A stretch of DNA of 64,000 nucleotides from Pseudisothecium myosuroides (GCA_951799445.1 OX637297.1:2852001-2916000); one strand, 5' to 3'. Positions 34,996 to 46,603 are shown, counted from the first letter of the stretch. Notes: generated from the sequence alone by a model not told the origin. Translations and numbers: made by a program.

Positions 34996-36830
34996 AGTGA
35001 TCACTATTTTTATCCTTCAAGGTCAGGTGAGTGGGGTTTGGCAAGCTCTAGCAAACACGATGTACGCTGCGGTGGTGGCATTGAGCATCAAGGTATCGGC
35101 TGCTCTCTCCGTGGTGGCATCCATGTCGGATAACTTGCATTGCCCATTGCATTTTGTGGGTTGGAGGTTTTCTTCCTTACTTTGGGTTTTTGTCATAATG
35201 GATGGTTTTTGCTTTCAATTCTTGAGTGTTTGCATTTCGGAACGAATTCAAGACAGTTCTCGTCAAGGTCATGCAATGGAGCTCGCACTTGATTGTGCTT
35301 TTTTCTAGCAAGGAGGGCTTTGAAGGCTTCTGTGGCATCTTTTTGGGGCAAGTTTAGAGCAAAGGAAACCAATCATAGAGGAGATGGCGGTTTTGATGGC
35401 AATTGAGGGGGACAGATGGCGAGTTACGCTTGAGTTTTTGTTCCTCAAAGCTCCTTTCAGCGCTTCATTGTGTTGCGTGACCTGCTTTGTTTCATGAGGA
35501 ATTGGTGAATTCTTTGTTCTCTCTTAATGTTTTATGTTTGTGTTTGTGAGTTTATGATTCTATTGCAGTTAAAGTTTTGACTTTTAGAATAGCATGAATT
35601 CTGTACAATAGTACATATTCAAAGTCTAAGAGCCACAAGAACATGCAAGATTTTTTTGGTGACGTTGTTCATTTAAATTGTTGATTTATTGGGTTGATTA
35701 TATGATTTTTGGGTTGCATGTGAGGCGCTTTATGTAGTTAATGTTTTGACCTTTGTCTTTTGATGCATCTTTTGAATTGGCAAGTTTATGAATTATGAAT
35801 TTTGAGGAGCTACTTAGTTGCCGGGAGTAGTGTTTTGGGTTTCAGTTGTTTGTAATGTGGTCAATTGTGGCAAGTTTTGAATCTTGAACCTTTGGAATGA
35901 CTCTGCAACTCCAATGACAAGGTGCAGTGATGATCTGGAAGACACTGCAAAGATCATTGTACGAAACGTCCACCCAATTATTAGAATATCGTGCCTTCCA
36001 AATGCGTGGGTCAACATATGAGCAAGCGAAACGCAACATCATGGTAATTTAAATCCGAAACCCTATCTTTGAAGATAGTATTCATTTCTAGAAATGAAAA
36101 GTTTGTGTGCACGTGGTTGCCCACTATTTAGGACAGGCTGTTTGGATTCTATTTTGACTTTATTCATGGTATATGGTTTTTAATGACAGGGTATGGTCTA
36201 TTACTTCCAACATTTTGACTTAGTTTTCTCATTTTATTGATAGCATTGCAAGACATATGTAAGATTTTTTAGCTCAATGGCCCATTTGACAAGGTTTGTA
36301 GTTGATCTTATCCCTTATTGTGACATAACTTTTGTGAGCAGGTTTCAATGTTATTGAATATCAAGGCAGACCTTGAACTTGTGTTCACTTTGAACACCAA
36401 ACAGGTATGGATTGGGTCTTGTAATGCTATCAGCTATTAACTTGTGTAGTTTTTTTTTGGCAATTTAGAGCAATTGTAGGTAGCAATTTTGGAGTAATTG
36501 TAGGTATAGTAGTTTGTTTGAATCATAGTGTTTGCAGAAATTGCAGCATAGTGTAGAGTTGTGATTGTATGCTTTTTGCATTTGCAAATGTAACATACTT
36601 GGAGATTACACACATGAATGTGAAATTGTAATCTATATGAATCTTGTATTGAAATGTATATTGATTGAACTAGAAATTGTAATCATTTTCAGGTTTTTGT
36701 AATTTGAAATGTGCACTAATGCAATATAATTATAATATTGAATAAAATAATTTTGCACTTGCAATATTGCAACAATGTAGATTATGTACAAATTAATCAT
36801 AAAAGCATGCACATTTTAGAATTGAAAGAG
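34996..36830. other. No recognisable gene
   Basis: A 103-codon plus frame (34997-35308) with Cys- and Ser-rich hydrophobic composition and short minus frames around 35842-36042 are the longest. None is recognised. Confidence 0.35.
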
Positions 36831-37493
36831 GATTGCTACTATGCACTAAAGGGAAGTATACACTTGGTGTTGAGGAAGGAATGGGGGTCCGTAGATAATG
36901 CAGTCAAAGCCTGCAGACTTGCGGAGTGGAGAAGTGGAACCAAATATGGTCCCAGGTGTACAGAAAAGATTGTTCTTGGAGGGCTAGAGGAAGGCCCTCT
37001 GTTTCTCATATGGGTTGTTTTTGGAAATTCAGCAGCAGCTACCAACGGCATTTTAAGTTCTTTTTTAGACCACGGCAATGTTGTTTGCGTGTCAGTGGGC
37101 CCCTCTATTGCTTCTGGAAGTATTCGGGACAAGTCTTCAATGGAAAAGTCCAAGTCGCCTGACATTGTGGGGGTTGCTTTCTTTTGCGCTTGAAGACAGG
37201 AGTTGTAGTGAGGAAGGTGGACATTTGGTCCAACGAAGGCGAGGACTTTTGAGCTGCAAGTGCTCGAGCCAATTCAATGGTGGATTGGCGACGTGTTGAG
37301 AGAGGGCTATGTGCACCATCTTAGGAGTGCGTGGATTGGACTGCAGCACAAATCCAAGCAGCCGGCGACCTCCTGGATAAATCCTGTCCAGGTTCAACGC
37401 AGCAGGACAATAGTGAGGTACATTTCTTTTTCCACTACATGGAAGGTTGCACTTCTTCATAGCCTTGTTCACGTTCTTCCCCAGTGATGACAT
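36830..37493. other. Possible captured gene fragments
   Basis: An island of higher GC in AT-rich DNA. On plus, the frame across 37213-37430 reads LQVLEPIQWWIGDVLREGYV, then HHLRSAWIGLQHKSKQPATS, before a possible donor. On minus, 36839-37165 opens with MSGDLDFSIEDLSRILPEAI and stays open for 108 codons. Both look protein-like, and overlap on opposite strands means at most one is real at any base. I recognise neither. Confidence 0.25.
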
Positions 37494-37884
37494 TGAAGAG
37501 CAGCAGTGAACTTAGGGTTTCCCTCCAAGGTTGTTTCCGTGAACCTTCTCTGAGATGCAGCCGCTATGCTTTTATTGCCTTGCGCACTTGCACATTTATC
37601 TGAAGCTCTCTTCTGTCTAGTGCGCAGACGCGGTGAAGTGCCGTAGGTATATCTCCGTCTTGCTTTCTGTCGTTGATTGCCATGGAATCTTTGGACAATT
37701 CGACTGAGGTGTTGGCCATGGCGTCGGTGATCCTAGTACTCCTTTTCTTTGCGAATCGCTCTCTTCAACTTCTAAGTGACAACACAACAAGACTTCGACT
37801 CGTCAACCTTCTCTTCACTGGTTTTAGGGTGAATTCTATGTCCAAGATTCTAGTGAAGAAGATACCACTTTTGACATTTTAATT

Positions 37885-38375
37885 TGTAAGAAATAGGATT
37901 TTTTTTTTTAAATCTAAAATTTTTTCATTTGAGAATACTTTTTGGTGATGGGTTTTGACCAAAAAACGCACCAAAATAATGTTTCATACCTTTGAAAAAA
38001 AATGAAGAAAGGAGCTCTCTTTGTGGACTTGTACACTACATAAAAATAAGTATTTTTAAAAATCCTCTGGACAGTAGCTATAAGTCTACTAGAAGACCAT
38101 TCTCTCCAAAATTTAGCTCAAAATTTGTTTTTTTGGGTTAAAAAAGTGCAAAACCCCCCTAAATCACCCATTGTGAGAAATTATTGAGGCTGTTTAAAAA
38201 TAGTAAATTATTTTTGAAAATTACAAAAAAATTAGGCAAGGTGTATAATGTTTATGAGTAGCTTCCCTATAAATTTTGAGTCATTTGGAGCTAAAACACA
38301 AAAGTTATAGCAAAAAAAAAATCAAAAACTAGGGTGTGACAAAACGCAACAAATAGTACAAGTGTTTCATGCATT
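37885..38375 (+). mobile_element. GGGTGATTGCA family, 3' part in plus orientation
   Basis: It matches 16860-17235 block by block and then continues to the missing 3' end: GTGTGACAAAACGCAAC, TAGTACAAGTG and a terminal ATTCACCC at 38368-38375. This shows the family's right end is the inverse of its left end. Confidence 0.6.
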
Positions 38376-38888
38376 CACCCTTTAGTACTATTTAATACCC
38401 ATAAAAACAAATTTGGAGCTGAAATTCAGTAGAGATGGTCTTCTAATAGACTTGCAGCTACTGTCCAAAGGAACTATTCTAAAAACACTTAATTTTATGT
38501 GGTGTAGAAGTCCCCAAAGTGAGCCTCTTCCTACTTGCATTTTGAAACATGTAAAAAATTATTTTGGAGTTTTTTTTGTTGAATGACCATCTCCATAGAG
38601 TTGCTAAAAATAGACGATTTTATTTATTTTATTTTATTTTATTCCTATTTTCTACTAATTAAAACATCAAAGTATGTATTTACTAGTGATTTGGTATTTT
38701 CTAGTTCTCCTATTTAGAGAATTTTTTAACGAATTTCCTGTGGTGGTTACCTTCATCTGAAAAGTGCATACATTGGCCATATTTTTTATTTTAAAAAAAA
38801 ATTGATTTTCTAATTTTAAAGTACTCCAGAAAAAATCATGAGTATTGTTGCAAAGCACAATAAATAGTACAGGTTTTTTGTGCAATCA
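38376..38888 (-). mobile_element. GGGTGATTGCA family, 5' part in minus orientation
   Basis: Read from 38888 downwards it starts AGTGATTGCAC and follows the same order as 16548-17060. It abuts the plus-oriented copy at 38375/38376, giving an inverted pair. Its outer end at 38888 cuts directly into a Myb/SANT-like coding exon, so the insertion broke that gene. Confidence 0.6.
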
Positions 38889-39163
38889 CTCCGCAATCTT
38901 TTTGTACTCAGATGTCATCTGGTTCCACTTACTCTTGCAGGCAGGTCTGTCTTTGATACAAGGCGAGCAATTAGCGCTCATCACAGCAGCACTGATACGC
39001 ATCCATTTTTCGACGTAAGATCTCGGGCGTCAGGTGTTTCTAGTTCCTCGAGGAAGACGGAGTGCTTCGCTTGAATGAGGACGTGAATTTCATCAGCCTG
39101 CCAATTCAGCCCGCGTTCCTTCCGGACTTTCTTTGCTGGAGAAGTATCCTCAGCAACATTCAC
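38889..39163 (-). pseudogene. Myb/SANT-like (trihelix-type) DNA-binding gene, truncated
   Basis: Exon 39015-39163 starts with ATG and reads KKVRKERGLNWQADEIHVLI then QAKHSVFLEELETPDARDLT, the first helix of a Myb/SANT-like domain (W then E...LI.AK). It ends at an AC|GTCGAA donor. A second piece, 38889-38946, begins after an AG and reads PACKSKWNQMTSEYKKIAE, the C..KW..M...YKKI helix typical of the same domain, and the phase agrees. The middle helix (KW..I...C) is missing, so an exon may be lost or unseen. The frame stops three bases into the GGGTGATTGCA-family insertion. Such proteins are either plant trihelix regulators or Harbinger/transposon partners; the context favours the latter only weakly. 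Confidence 0.5.
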
Positions 39164-39302
39164 TGTTGACGCTAATCAAGGATTGCCTTCTTGACCTGCT
39201 GCAGTAAGTTTCAGAGGTTGCAACTTTCAATCGTATTAAACCGGCGAAACAAGGCAGTGGTACGATTCACTGTCACGGCACTATGCCGAAAAATATGGAC
39301 TA

Positions 39303-39426
39303 GGTAATTACAAAGCAGGCCAAGTTATCAAAAATAATCGCAGATTAGGACCTACCGAGCCACGGGCGGCGAGGTTGGTACTAACCTGCGATTATTTTTG
39401 ATGATTTGGCCTACTTTGCAATTACC
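39303..39426. repeat. 124-bp hairpin with 59-bp arms
   Basis: The left arm begins GGTAATTACAAAG and the right arm ends CTTTGCAATTACC. Of 59 paired positions only about ten differ, mostly transitions. The loop is very short. It could be a small MITE or a microRNA-like precursor. GGAC occurs near both outer ends but not immediately adjacent on the left, so a target duplication is unproven. Confidence 0.6.
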
Positions 39427-39429
39427 GGA

Positions 39430-41058
39430 CATAATGTCAATGTAGGAGAGTTGAGCCGTTTGACTTCTTTAATTGTCTAGCCAATGAAAACATGCCACAA
39501 AGGCGGAAGTCTCCTACATTTAGATTATGTTAGGTGAATTCGTATTCACTAAGTTAATACCGGTTGATAGTAGCAGAGATTTCTCTAAGATTTCTCACTC
39601 CCAAACCAATGAAATTTCTGCGTCATATTGACCCTGTTGAAAATTTGCACAAGGTCCGCAGTGAGCATTATCAGTCTTAATCCGCCTCTCCTTGACCAAT
39701 CAAAACAAGCCACGACGGCAAAACTCTCGTGCATTGGCATTATGAAAACATATAGCTCTGATGCAAAAACGGAAGTACTAAGCACAGTGAAATCTCTCTT
39801 CTACGCATCATGAACCCAAAGCAAAGGACATCAGAAGTTACCTTCAGTGGGAGTTGGTGACAGCGAGACGTGCGCTCTAGAGGTTGGAGAGGCATGCACC
39901 TTCGCCTGTGCATTGCAGTAACGTCTGCTGCATGAGGTGACCAAACTGCGCAGAAAAATCAGAAAGCTTCTAGTCCAAAGCAGGACCTTTGGAGTTTATG
40001 GTCGCTTCAGATGATTGAAGGGATGTCATTGATGACAACATGCTCACCTTGGAAATTGGCGGGCGCTGATGGTGGACGCACTCCGTATGATCGAGACTCA
40101 AGTGTAATCTCCATGATCATAGCACTGCACAGAAAGCAATTCCTACAATCAGATCTCGGAGTCTTGGTACACAAAATCATGCACAAATACGGAAAGCTGC
40201 ATGCACCGCATGCAAGGAGGTGGGGACGTGAGCTACTTGATTACACTGTTGCAACAATTCCATCATTGATGATCTGCTGAGTGGATGCGTAAAGCGTGCG
40301 TAGAAAGAATCCATGTCTCGCAATTGTAATCGAGGTCTCGCTACACGTAGCTGACAAAATTAATTTGCATCCTACCGTCGCGAAGCTTCGGTGGTCGTAC
40401 GACCTTGTCCAAGCGATAGTCATGTTCAAGGACACTTGGAGCGCAGCCAAAATACACGCTGTCCTACCTTAATCAGCCGACGGAAGCCCATTTAAGTTAA
40501 ACCCCACTTGTCGCTCTATAATCTCCATTTTTGCCTGATACGGCTGGTTATTTATTTCAGCCTCTAAGAGCGTGCCTTAAAATATTGACGGCATCACTGC
40601 TTTCGTAAACAACACTCTTTGCAACCGCCACGTTGCCCACCACCTCGGTTCGGCATTTGCAAACGTCTCCAGGTCTGAACGGTAAGGTAAGAGGTTGTAA
40701 AACGGAGCAGGTATTAAAATGGAACATGACTCAGAGGTACATTTTGCTTTCTCCAATGTACCACCTATGCACATTTCAGGAGGTGGTCCATTTTGATGAC
40801 CACAAATGACCACTTCTTTCTAACTTTAAAAATTTGTAACTAATTCCACAAAGGTCCAAAAAATATGAAACGACTTGGGTTAGATTTCAATTCCACTTGT
40901 CTTTCAAGGAAAATTTACTGAAAAATATTTCAAGATGTTATACCTCCCCAAAATTCAGTTTCAGCGCTAAGATGCTCCATTTCTGGACCTCCTACCTTAC
41001 CTCATCAACCGTCCTTAAACCGCCCTCAAAGATTGCCCTTAGCGCCGAGTTTGAACCG
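39430..41058. other. Unassigned, with a weak inverted pair
   Basis: GGTAAGGTAAGAGG (40681) and CCTACCTTACCTC (40990) form an inverted pair enclosing 300 bp, possibly a degenerate foldback. A plus-strand piece at 40585-40677 (DGITAFVNNTLCNRHVAHHL) ends at a GTAAGG donor and could be an exon. It lies between the Myb/SANT remnant and SPO11-2. No gene is recognised. Confidence 0.3.
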
Positions 41059-41258
41059 GCCTTAATTATACATCACCGCAATACTAAAAAAGTTCATTTA
41101 ATGTATATTTTCATTATTGATTGGTAAAAAACTTTCAACACTCAAACAATATTTTGCAATCAATATTGCAACATTATATGGCAAACTACTTAGCAATATT
41201 GATTTGGCACTAATTTAGTATTGCATGCAATAATGTCCTCATTTGTATTGCAATAGTA

Positions 41259-41838
41259 TTCCCTCTGTCTCGAAATAAATCCAAGGTTTTCCAAATATAC
41301 TTGTCTCAAATTAAATTCGGAATTGGCTCTCCACAACTTGATGGACAACAACTAAAGCTAGTTCAAACACCCTAAAGCAAAAGAATCTGTAGATGTTACA
41401 CTCCAAAGACTTTATAGCAATTCAATCATTGCAAAGGGAATCAAAACGCAACTTCTAACCAATCAACGGCAAAAAATTCAACCCAAAACTGTACAAAAAC
41501 AACTACTAACAAATCTCTTGTTGAAAATTTCTTGGAGTTGAATCACAAAATATTGTTAGAATTGAATACAATAGACATCAATGAACGTCATTGCACCAAC
41601 ATTGCTCGAAGAATGATAAAATTAATACCACTGGAGCAATTTCAAAAAGGACAAAAAAATTTCACTTTCACCGCTTGTTTTCAACATGCGCTGCTTCACT
41701 TTTAACTTCCATTTTTTCACATCTAGTGGGGTTTAGTAGAAGCTACAATGTCTCCGCAATCCCTTGAAAATAGGAACAATTCATGCATTAGTCTAGCCAT
41801 TTCTAGGAAACCCCGGATTTATTTCGAGACAGAGGAAT
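41259..41838. mobile_element. Stowaway/Tc1-mariner-like MITE, ~580 bp
   Basis: Termini are TTCCCTCTGTCTCGAAATAA and, inverted, TTATTTCGAGACAGAGGAA, with TA outside each end (41257-41258, 41839-41840, allowing one extra base on the right). CTCCCTC-type ends with a TA target are the hallmark of plant Stowaway elements (Tc1/mariner superfamily). The inner arms also pair for a few more bases. The interior has no intact transposase; 580 bp is long for a Stowaway, so it may derive from a larger element. Confidence 0.7.
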
Positions 41839-42029
41839 TACTAATTTAGACTTGGATTGTAAGCACACTAACACAATACTAAATGAATACTGCAATAGTA
41901 TTGTTTGAGCCACAGGTTTTTTTCTAATGCAATTATGATGTATAATGCGTAGTTGATTTTTACTCAATTTCCTGATCAACCTATAATCGGAATTAAATAT
42001 ACCTATATAATAAGAATAGATTGTACAAA

Positions 42030-42585
42030 ATCTTGACCAAAAAAATTTATAGTAATTTTCTTCATAGATTAAAAAATGAAAAAAAAATTCAAATCCATCT
42101 GAAAATCTATTTCCTTGCACGGGGAAAATTTTCCCCCCACAAAATCCAACTGGCAACTACACTGAAATCCTTAAATGGTTGGAAATAGGTCATAAACTTT
42201 AGGGAGCCGACCCATTTCTGATTACCTTCCTTTGCTAATTTTTAGGCTATTTTCTTTTTGTAAAGTGGTTGTTCAATTCTTGAAGCAATTGTAGCACACT
42301 AGGATTGGTTGCAAGTCTTTCAATATTGCAATTAACTAGGCTTTCAATATTGCAATCAACCTATGTTCAAAAATACAAAGTTCTATATCACCATTATAGG
42401 TTGAAGAGAATTTTCCACTAAAAACTTCATAGTAATTACATTTTGTGATAAAATTTTGGAAAATTATACAATCCTACTAAACTCTATTTCTATACACGGG
42501 AAAAATTCCACACTCAAAAAACCTACACTCCAAATATTCACAATTGCTTGAGTGGTTGAAAATGGGTCACTCCCTTAGAACACTA
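42030..42585 (+). repeat. Imperfect direct duplication, ~370-bp period
   Basis: 42040-42220 and 42405-42590 share, in order, a CATAG(T)AATT...TT block, a TCTATTTC...ACACGGG(G)AAAA block and TGGTTGAAAATGGGTCA (TGGTTGGAAATAGGTCA in the first copy). The copies have diverged. A 93-codon frame (42544-42825) starts in the second copy and is not recognised. Confidence 0.5.
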
Positions 42586-43119
42586 GAGAAGTATGTTGTA
42601 TTTAAGTATGTCAACAAATATAAGAAGTATTCACAAACTTATGTCGCTCAAATTTCTCCCAAGATTGTGTTTTCTGACATGAATGACATTTCAATTCTTA
42701 TGAAGAGGAAAGCAAAAGCTCAACATAATGTAAATTTCAAGGTGGCACACCTAAAACAATTTGCAGCCGAACAAGACAGAAATGAAAGCATTGTCCAGAA
42801 TCTGATAAAGACCATTAAATGCTAATTTTCGGATCAAGAAAAGAATTATTCAAAAGAAATATCCCAGTGCTGGTTGACATAAACTTAAAGTTTCAAACAT
42901 GCTTGGAAATAGCTCCAACTTGAGTAGTATGCAGAAAATGGTTGGAACTGAATGGCACCAACTTCATTGACTTGCGTGCAGAAAAGAATGCATGTCGTCG
43001 AGTTCCGACACTTAGTCAGGCCATCCAAAAATGGATGCACGATTAAAGCATTATCCAGAGAGAAACAGAATGTGAACCAATTGAGAACCAAGAACCTACG
43101 CTAATTTCTTAGACACGAG

Positions 43120-46059
43120 TTAGATGTAGCCCCTCTGAACGATTTTTTCGATGATAAATTTGGCAAGGAAGTCGTAACCATGAGCGTATAGTGCCTCAAT
43201 TTCAGTTTTCTGTCCGAATGCAAGCATTTCCAGTATCTCCTGCTTGTACGGTTCGTTGTTCTGTATACATTCCATGAAGGCTAGTCAAGATCACAACCAA
43301 ACTGGCCTAAAACTCATGCACCTGACAATCTTCTCTGTGAGCAATCCAACCGACTTCTAATGCGCTCATACTCCGGCGTATCGGACATATGATTTTAGAT
43401 CATGACGTTACATGAAATCGGGAATTCTTATCTGCTTGCTGTGAATAAAGCTCTGATAAGTGGTTCAGGCAAAAGTATTCCTTCACATGCAACGATTACT
43501 ACCCTTCACATAAACAAAATTTAAACAAAAACTAACATTGACTCTTCAGCACCTTACCCGGAGCATCTTTGAAGTTAACAAGTTTTTAGCCTGGCTGACA
43601 TCTCTGTCCGTAAGACTTGAAAGAGCATTAGCGGGTACGTACGTAAGAACATCTTTGTAACGCAATCCAAGCCACTTGACATCGCAAACTGCAGACACCA
43701 CCAAGTACTGATAAAGTAGCCTAGGCTAGAGACCTCGGAATGGACTGAGCACTTCACTGCGAAATATTTTCAGCTTTAAATTGGGAATTTTGCACGTTAC
43801 CAAGAATAAGATTGATGCGTATGGCACGAGGCAATGATTGCGGTGAATGGCTTGCAAATTGCTGATTACTACCCTAAGAAAATAAAAATATGTGCTTACC
43901 GTAACGTGGAGCCTCCAATCCCATCCTGATGCTCCCAAACTTGTATGTGCAGATAATAGCCAAACCGGCCGGATTCCTACAGCAAGTCCAAGTGTTAATA
44001 CAACCACTCCGCAAAACTATAAGGAATAGAATTCAAGTACATATGATTTTCATATGCAGTAAAATCATGAATTGATTAGGGAAGTAGGACTCGCCAGTCC
44101 ACAAGAGCGTAAATAAGCAAACTCGGAAATTCTTGGTGTAGACGATGCAACAGTGCTCTGCAAGAAACATCCTTTGTTATAAATATATAAATGACCAAGG
44201 AGAGCTGATAAACCAGCATACTTGACTAAGCAACTGATATTGGTTCACCGTTTACAACACAAACTAATACAGCATGCAGAAGTGGTCCTCAGACCTGGAA
44301 GCCAAGTCCGGAAAGCCCTTTGCCGTCATAACGATGCACGGGACTTTAAGAAAGAAGCGTTCTTCCACCAATCTTTGAAATATTGCATCCTACAATATGT
44401 TGTTAACATAAAAATTATTATTGGGTAGAAAAGCAGTTTTGTATATCCGAATTCATTTTTTGCGCACACTCGCAGGTCACCTTGAAATTTCCTTCATATC
44501 AAACAATCACACCTTCTCAATTACAAGAATATATCTGGCGTCCGAGTAAAATTGCTGCTGCAAGTTTATATCCGCGGTAATAGGATGAGCGCTTGATCCC
44601 AGGTTGCTGCAGTCGATCATGTCTCCACCATGCTCCTTCGAAAAAATCATGAGTTCATGTAGTGCAACACCGAAATCTACCAAGCACAATTACAATAACT
44701 ATTAAGGGTCCAAACACTCAACGAATCCATACATTTCATATTCTTACCTCGATTACAAGACGACCCGCCACGAGGCCTTTGCTAGAAGCAACTATGCCAA
44801 GGCTCCGACGAGTACACAACAAAACTGCCACAACATCTGCAAAAAGACCAGCGTCAGGTCACATGTCCGTCGCGAAGTCATACAATGGTCCTTCAGAGTA
44901 GACGAAGAAAGAAGAATTCTGTTTCCTTGCAGTTTACCTTGAATTGCATTGTTCACTTGATTCTGGCAATTAACGTAGGTGCTTCGATTTGATAGAATCT
45001 TGTAAAAGATTTCCCTCTGCGTTGCTTGTTTTCCAATTCCAAGCAAGTGATAGCAGATTTCCATCACTTTCCAAGCTGCATATCACGAAACTCGATATAA
45101 ATGATAGACCTAGGTCTGCTAACAACGTTTGTCAGTCAGGTGAAATGAGTGTGCTTCTACCCGTAAGAAGTGCACATAAACTGTACTATTGATTGAATGC
45201 GCAGGCTACAGTTCTTGGTAGATCAAAACAATTCAGTAGTTGCAGAGAACATCTAGGCATAAAAGATGCATCATCTTAGAGAATTATATTTACCTCGAAA
45301 GAAACCTTTTCCGCAGTTCCCAATAGAGAAGCCTTTCTCATAAGTTGCATCCGTCAAATGGATGCCTTCTCCGTAGGCTCCAGTGTTGCGTTTCGTTCTT
45401 GAGATCTTTAAAGCAAGGCGACCTCATAGTTACAGTTCTTGTAACAGAAAATTTAGGCAATTCTAGACATCAATTTAGGCAATTCTATACACGTAAAGCC
45501 AACCATTGTCGTTACTCATGCATCCAAGCGAAAAGAGGGCGTATAAATTCAAATCGAATCACTCCAGAGAAAGGCGATGCCCTGAGAAGTTCGAGATCAT
45601 AATTATGGACAACATTACCAGTGACAGGGGCTTAATCGCTACATTATTGTCTGTCATGATACTCTTGAGAAAAAGCATGACTAAACACTCAATTCTGCTA
45701 CGAACCTGCAAAGACTCAACCAACAGTTCAATTCCATAATACCACCTATCTTGAATCTATTTGTTGTCGTCAAAACACTGGCCATCATGGCTTACCATTC
45801 TTTCATTAAAGGAAATAGATTACAGTATATCGTTCAAAGAAATGAAAAGAAACCACTCACAATAGAGAAAATTCGATTCATAACAACGACGACTAGACTA
45901 CGACGATCTGTCAAGGCCTAGCTTCCTTCTGTAACATAAACTCCAAATAACCCACTGCAAGTAGAATCAAGGACACCGAAATACTGCCTTTAGGTTCGAA
46001 TGATACACCTGGGACGAAGCGGCATCGGTAGCTAAGCAAATTGATCTTCCCCGCGCCAT
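43120..46059 (-). CDS. SPO11-2: SPO11-2, meiotic topoisomerase VI A-like protein
   Basis: Eleven exons give an uninterrupted 368-residue protein: 46009-46059 (ATG), 45619-45705, 45294-45405, 44938-45075, 44748-44836, 44513-44635, 44295-44389, 44095-44157, 43900-43976, 43558-43688, 43120-43260 (TAA). Exon lengths total 1107 bp and all phases agree. SPO11 proteins cut both DNA strands through a tyrosine to start meiotic recombination; plants need SPO11-1 with SPO11-2 and the topoisomerase VI B-like subunit. The catalytic tyrosine is Y108 in TQREIFYK. The TOPRIM domain shows E199 (ARYILVIEKDAIFQRL) and D252-x-N254 in ALVDWNPAGLAI; D-W-N-P rather than D-C-D-P, and WKVMEI before the tyrosine motif, identify SPO11-2. 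The end EIEALYAHGYDFL is also typical. The N-terminus is short. Introns are GT-AG except one GC-AG. Exon 3 and 11 acceptors were chosen by phase. Confidence 0.93.
44089..44094 (-). other. GC donor of SPO11-2 intron 8
   Basis: The exon 44095-44157 ends GTGGACTG and the intron begins GCGAGT; the next exon starts after TGTAG at 43976. Only this junction restores the invariant VDWNPAG of SPO11-2. The nearby GT (four bases further) would add an arginine and break the phase. GC-AG introns are a known minority class in plants. Confidence 0.7.
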
Positions 46060-46122
46060 TGCAGTCGTCAAATCACGCAACCTGTAACGTCACCGCTTAG
46101 ACCTGAATCGACGTTAATTTTT
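46060..46122 (-). promoter_or_regulatory. Proximal SPO11-2 upstream region
   Basis: Only 63 bp separate the start codon from a dispersed repeat (46123-46362). It contains TGACGTTAC on the minus strand (46084-46092), a bZIP-type TGACG core. No TATA box is seen in this stretch, so the transcription start and 5' leader probably lie in or beyond the repeat. Confidence 0.35.
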
Positions 46123-46362
46123 GTTTTTTAACCCTTAACCCTGTAAGGACGCGGGGGATGACCCTGGAAATCATGCATCGTATAACCGTGAGAGTCATTG
46201 GAATAAAAAAATCCAAAAGTACTCATTGGAAGTCAAGCTACTCTAGATGTTCTCCACTTTCCACAAAAAACTCCAAGGATGAATAGTTGTACTTCTGTCC
46301 TACATTGGAGAATCCCTTGTCATTCATCGGACACTTATGGTCCGGGGCGTCTTTACTGGGTT
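46123..46362 (-). repeat. Dispersed repeat C, copy 2, upstream of SPO11-2
   Basis: Reverse complement of the family at 32626-32872, with the same order of landmarks (GTAGGACAGAA, GCTTGACTTCCAATGAG, GGGTTAAGGGTTAAAAAA). It ends 64 bp from the SPO11-2 ATG in the sense orientation of the gene, so it probably contributes 5' leader or promoter sequence. Confidence 0.7.
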
Positions 46363-46603
46363 AATCATATAAGGACGACGCTTGTTTGATCTGCTTGACG
46401 CAGTCTTGAATATGAATATTACAGTCAGAAAAAGTGACGCACTGGTAGACCAGTGTACTTTTACATCACATGATCCTAAAGTAGACCGCAGGACGCGTTA
46501 GAATGCTGGGTGTGGGCGCATGCTTTCAGCCCACTCACATGAACTCTACCCGCCATGCCTGGCGGCCTCCGCCCAGCCACGTGGCGAGGTGCCAGTGGGG
46601 GTG

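Noticed and set aside
36839..37165. Calling the minus ORF starting MSGDLDFSIEDL a gene
   Set aside because: It looks protein-like, but an equally convincing plus frame overlaps and neither is recognised, so it is listed only as a possible captured fragment.
42544..42825. 93-codon plus ORF as a gene
   Set aside because: It starts inside a direct duplication, has Lys/Asn-rich composition of AT-rich DNA and no recognisable domain or neighbour.
46123..46142. Telomere-like TTAACCCTTAACCCT
   Set aside because: Only two imperfect units, not the plant CCCTAAA repeat, and shared with the end of repeat C at 32.86 kb.
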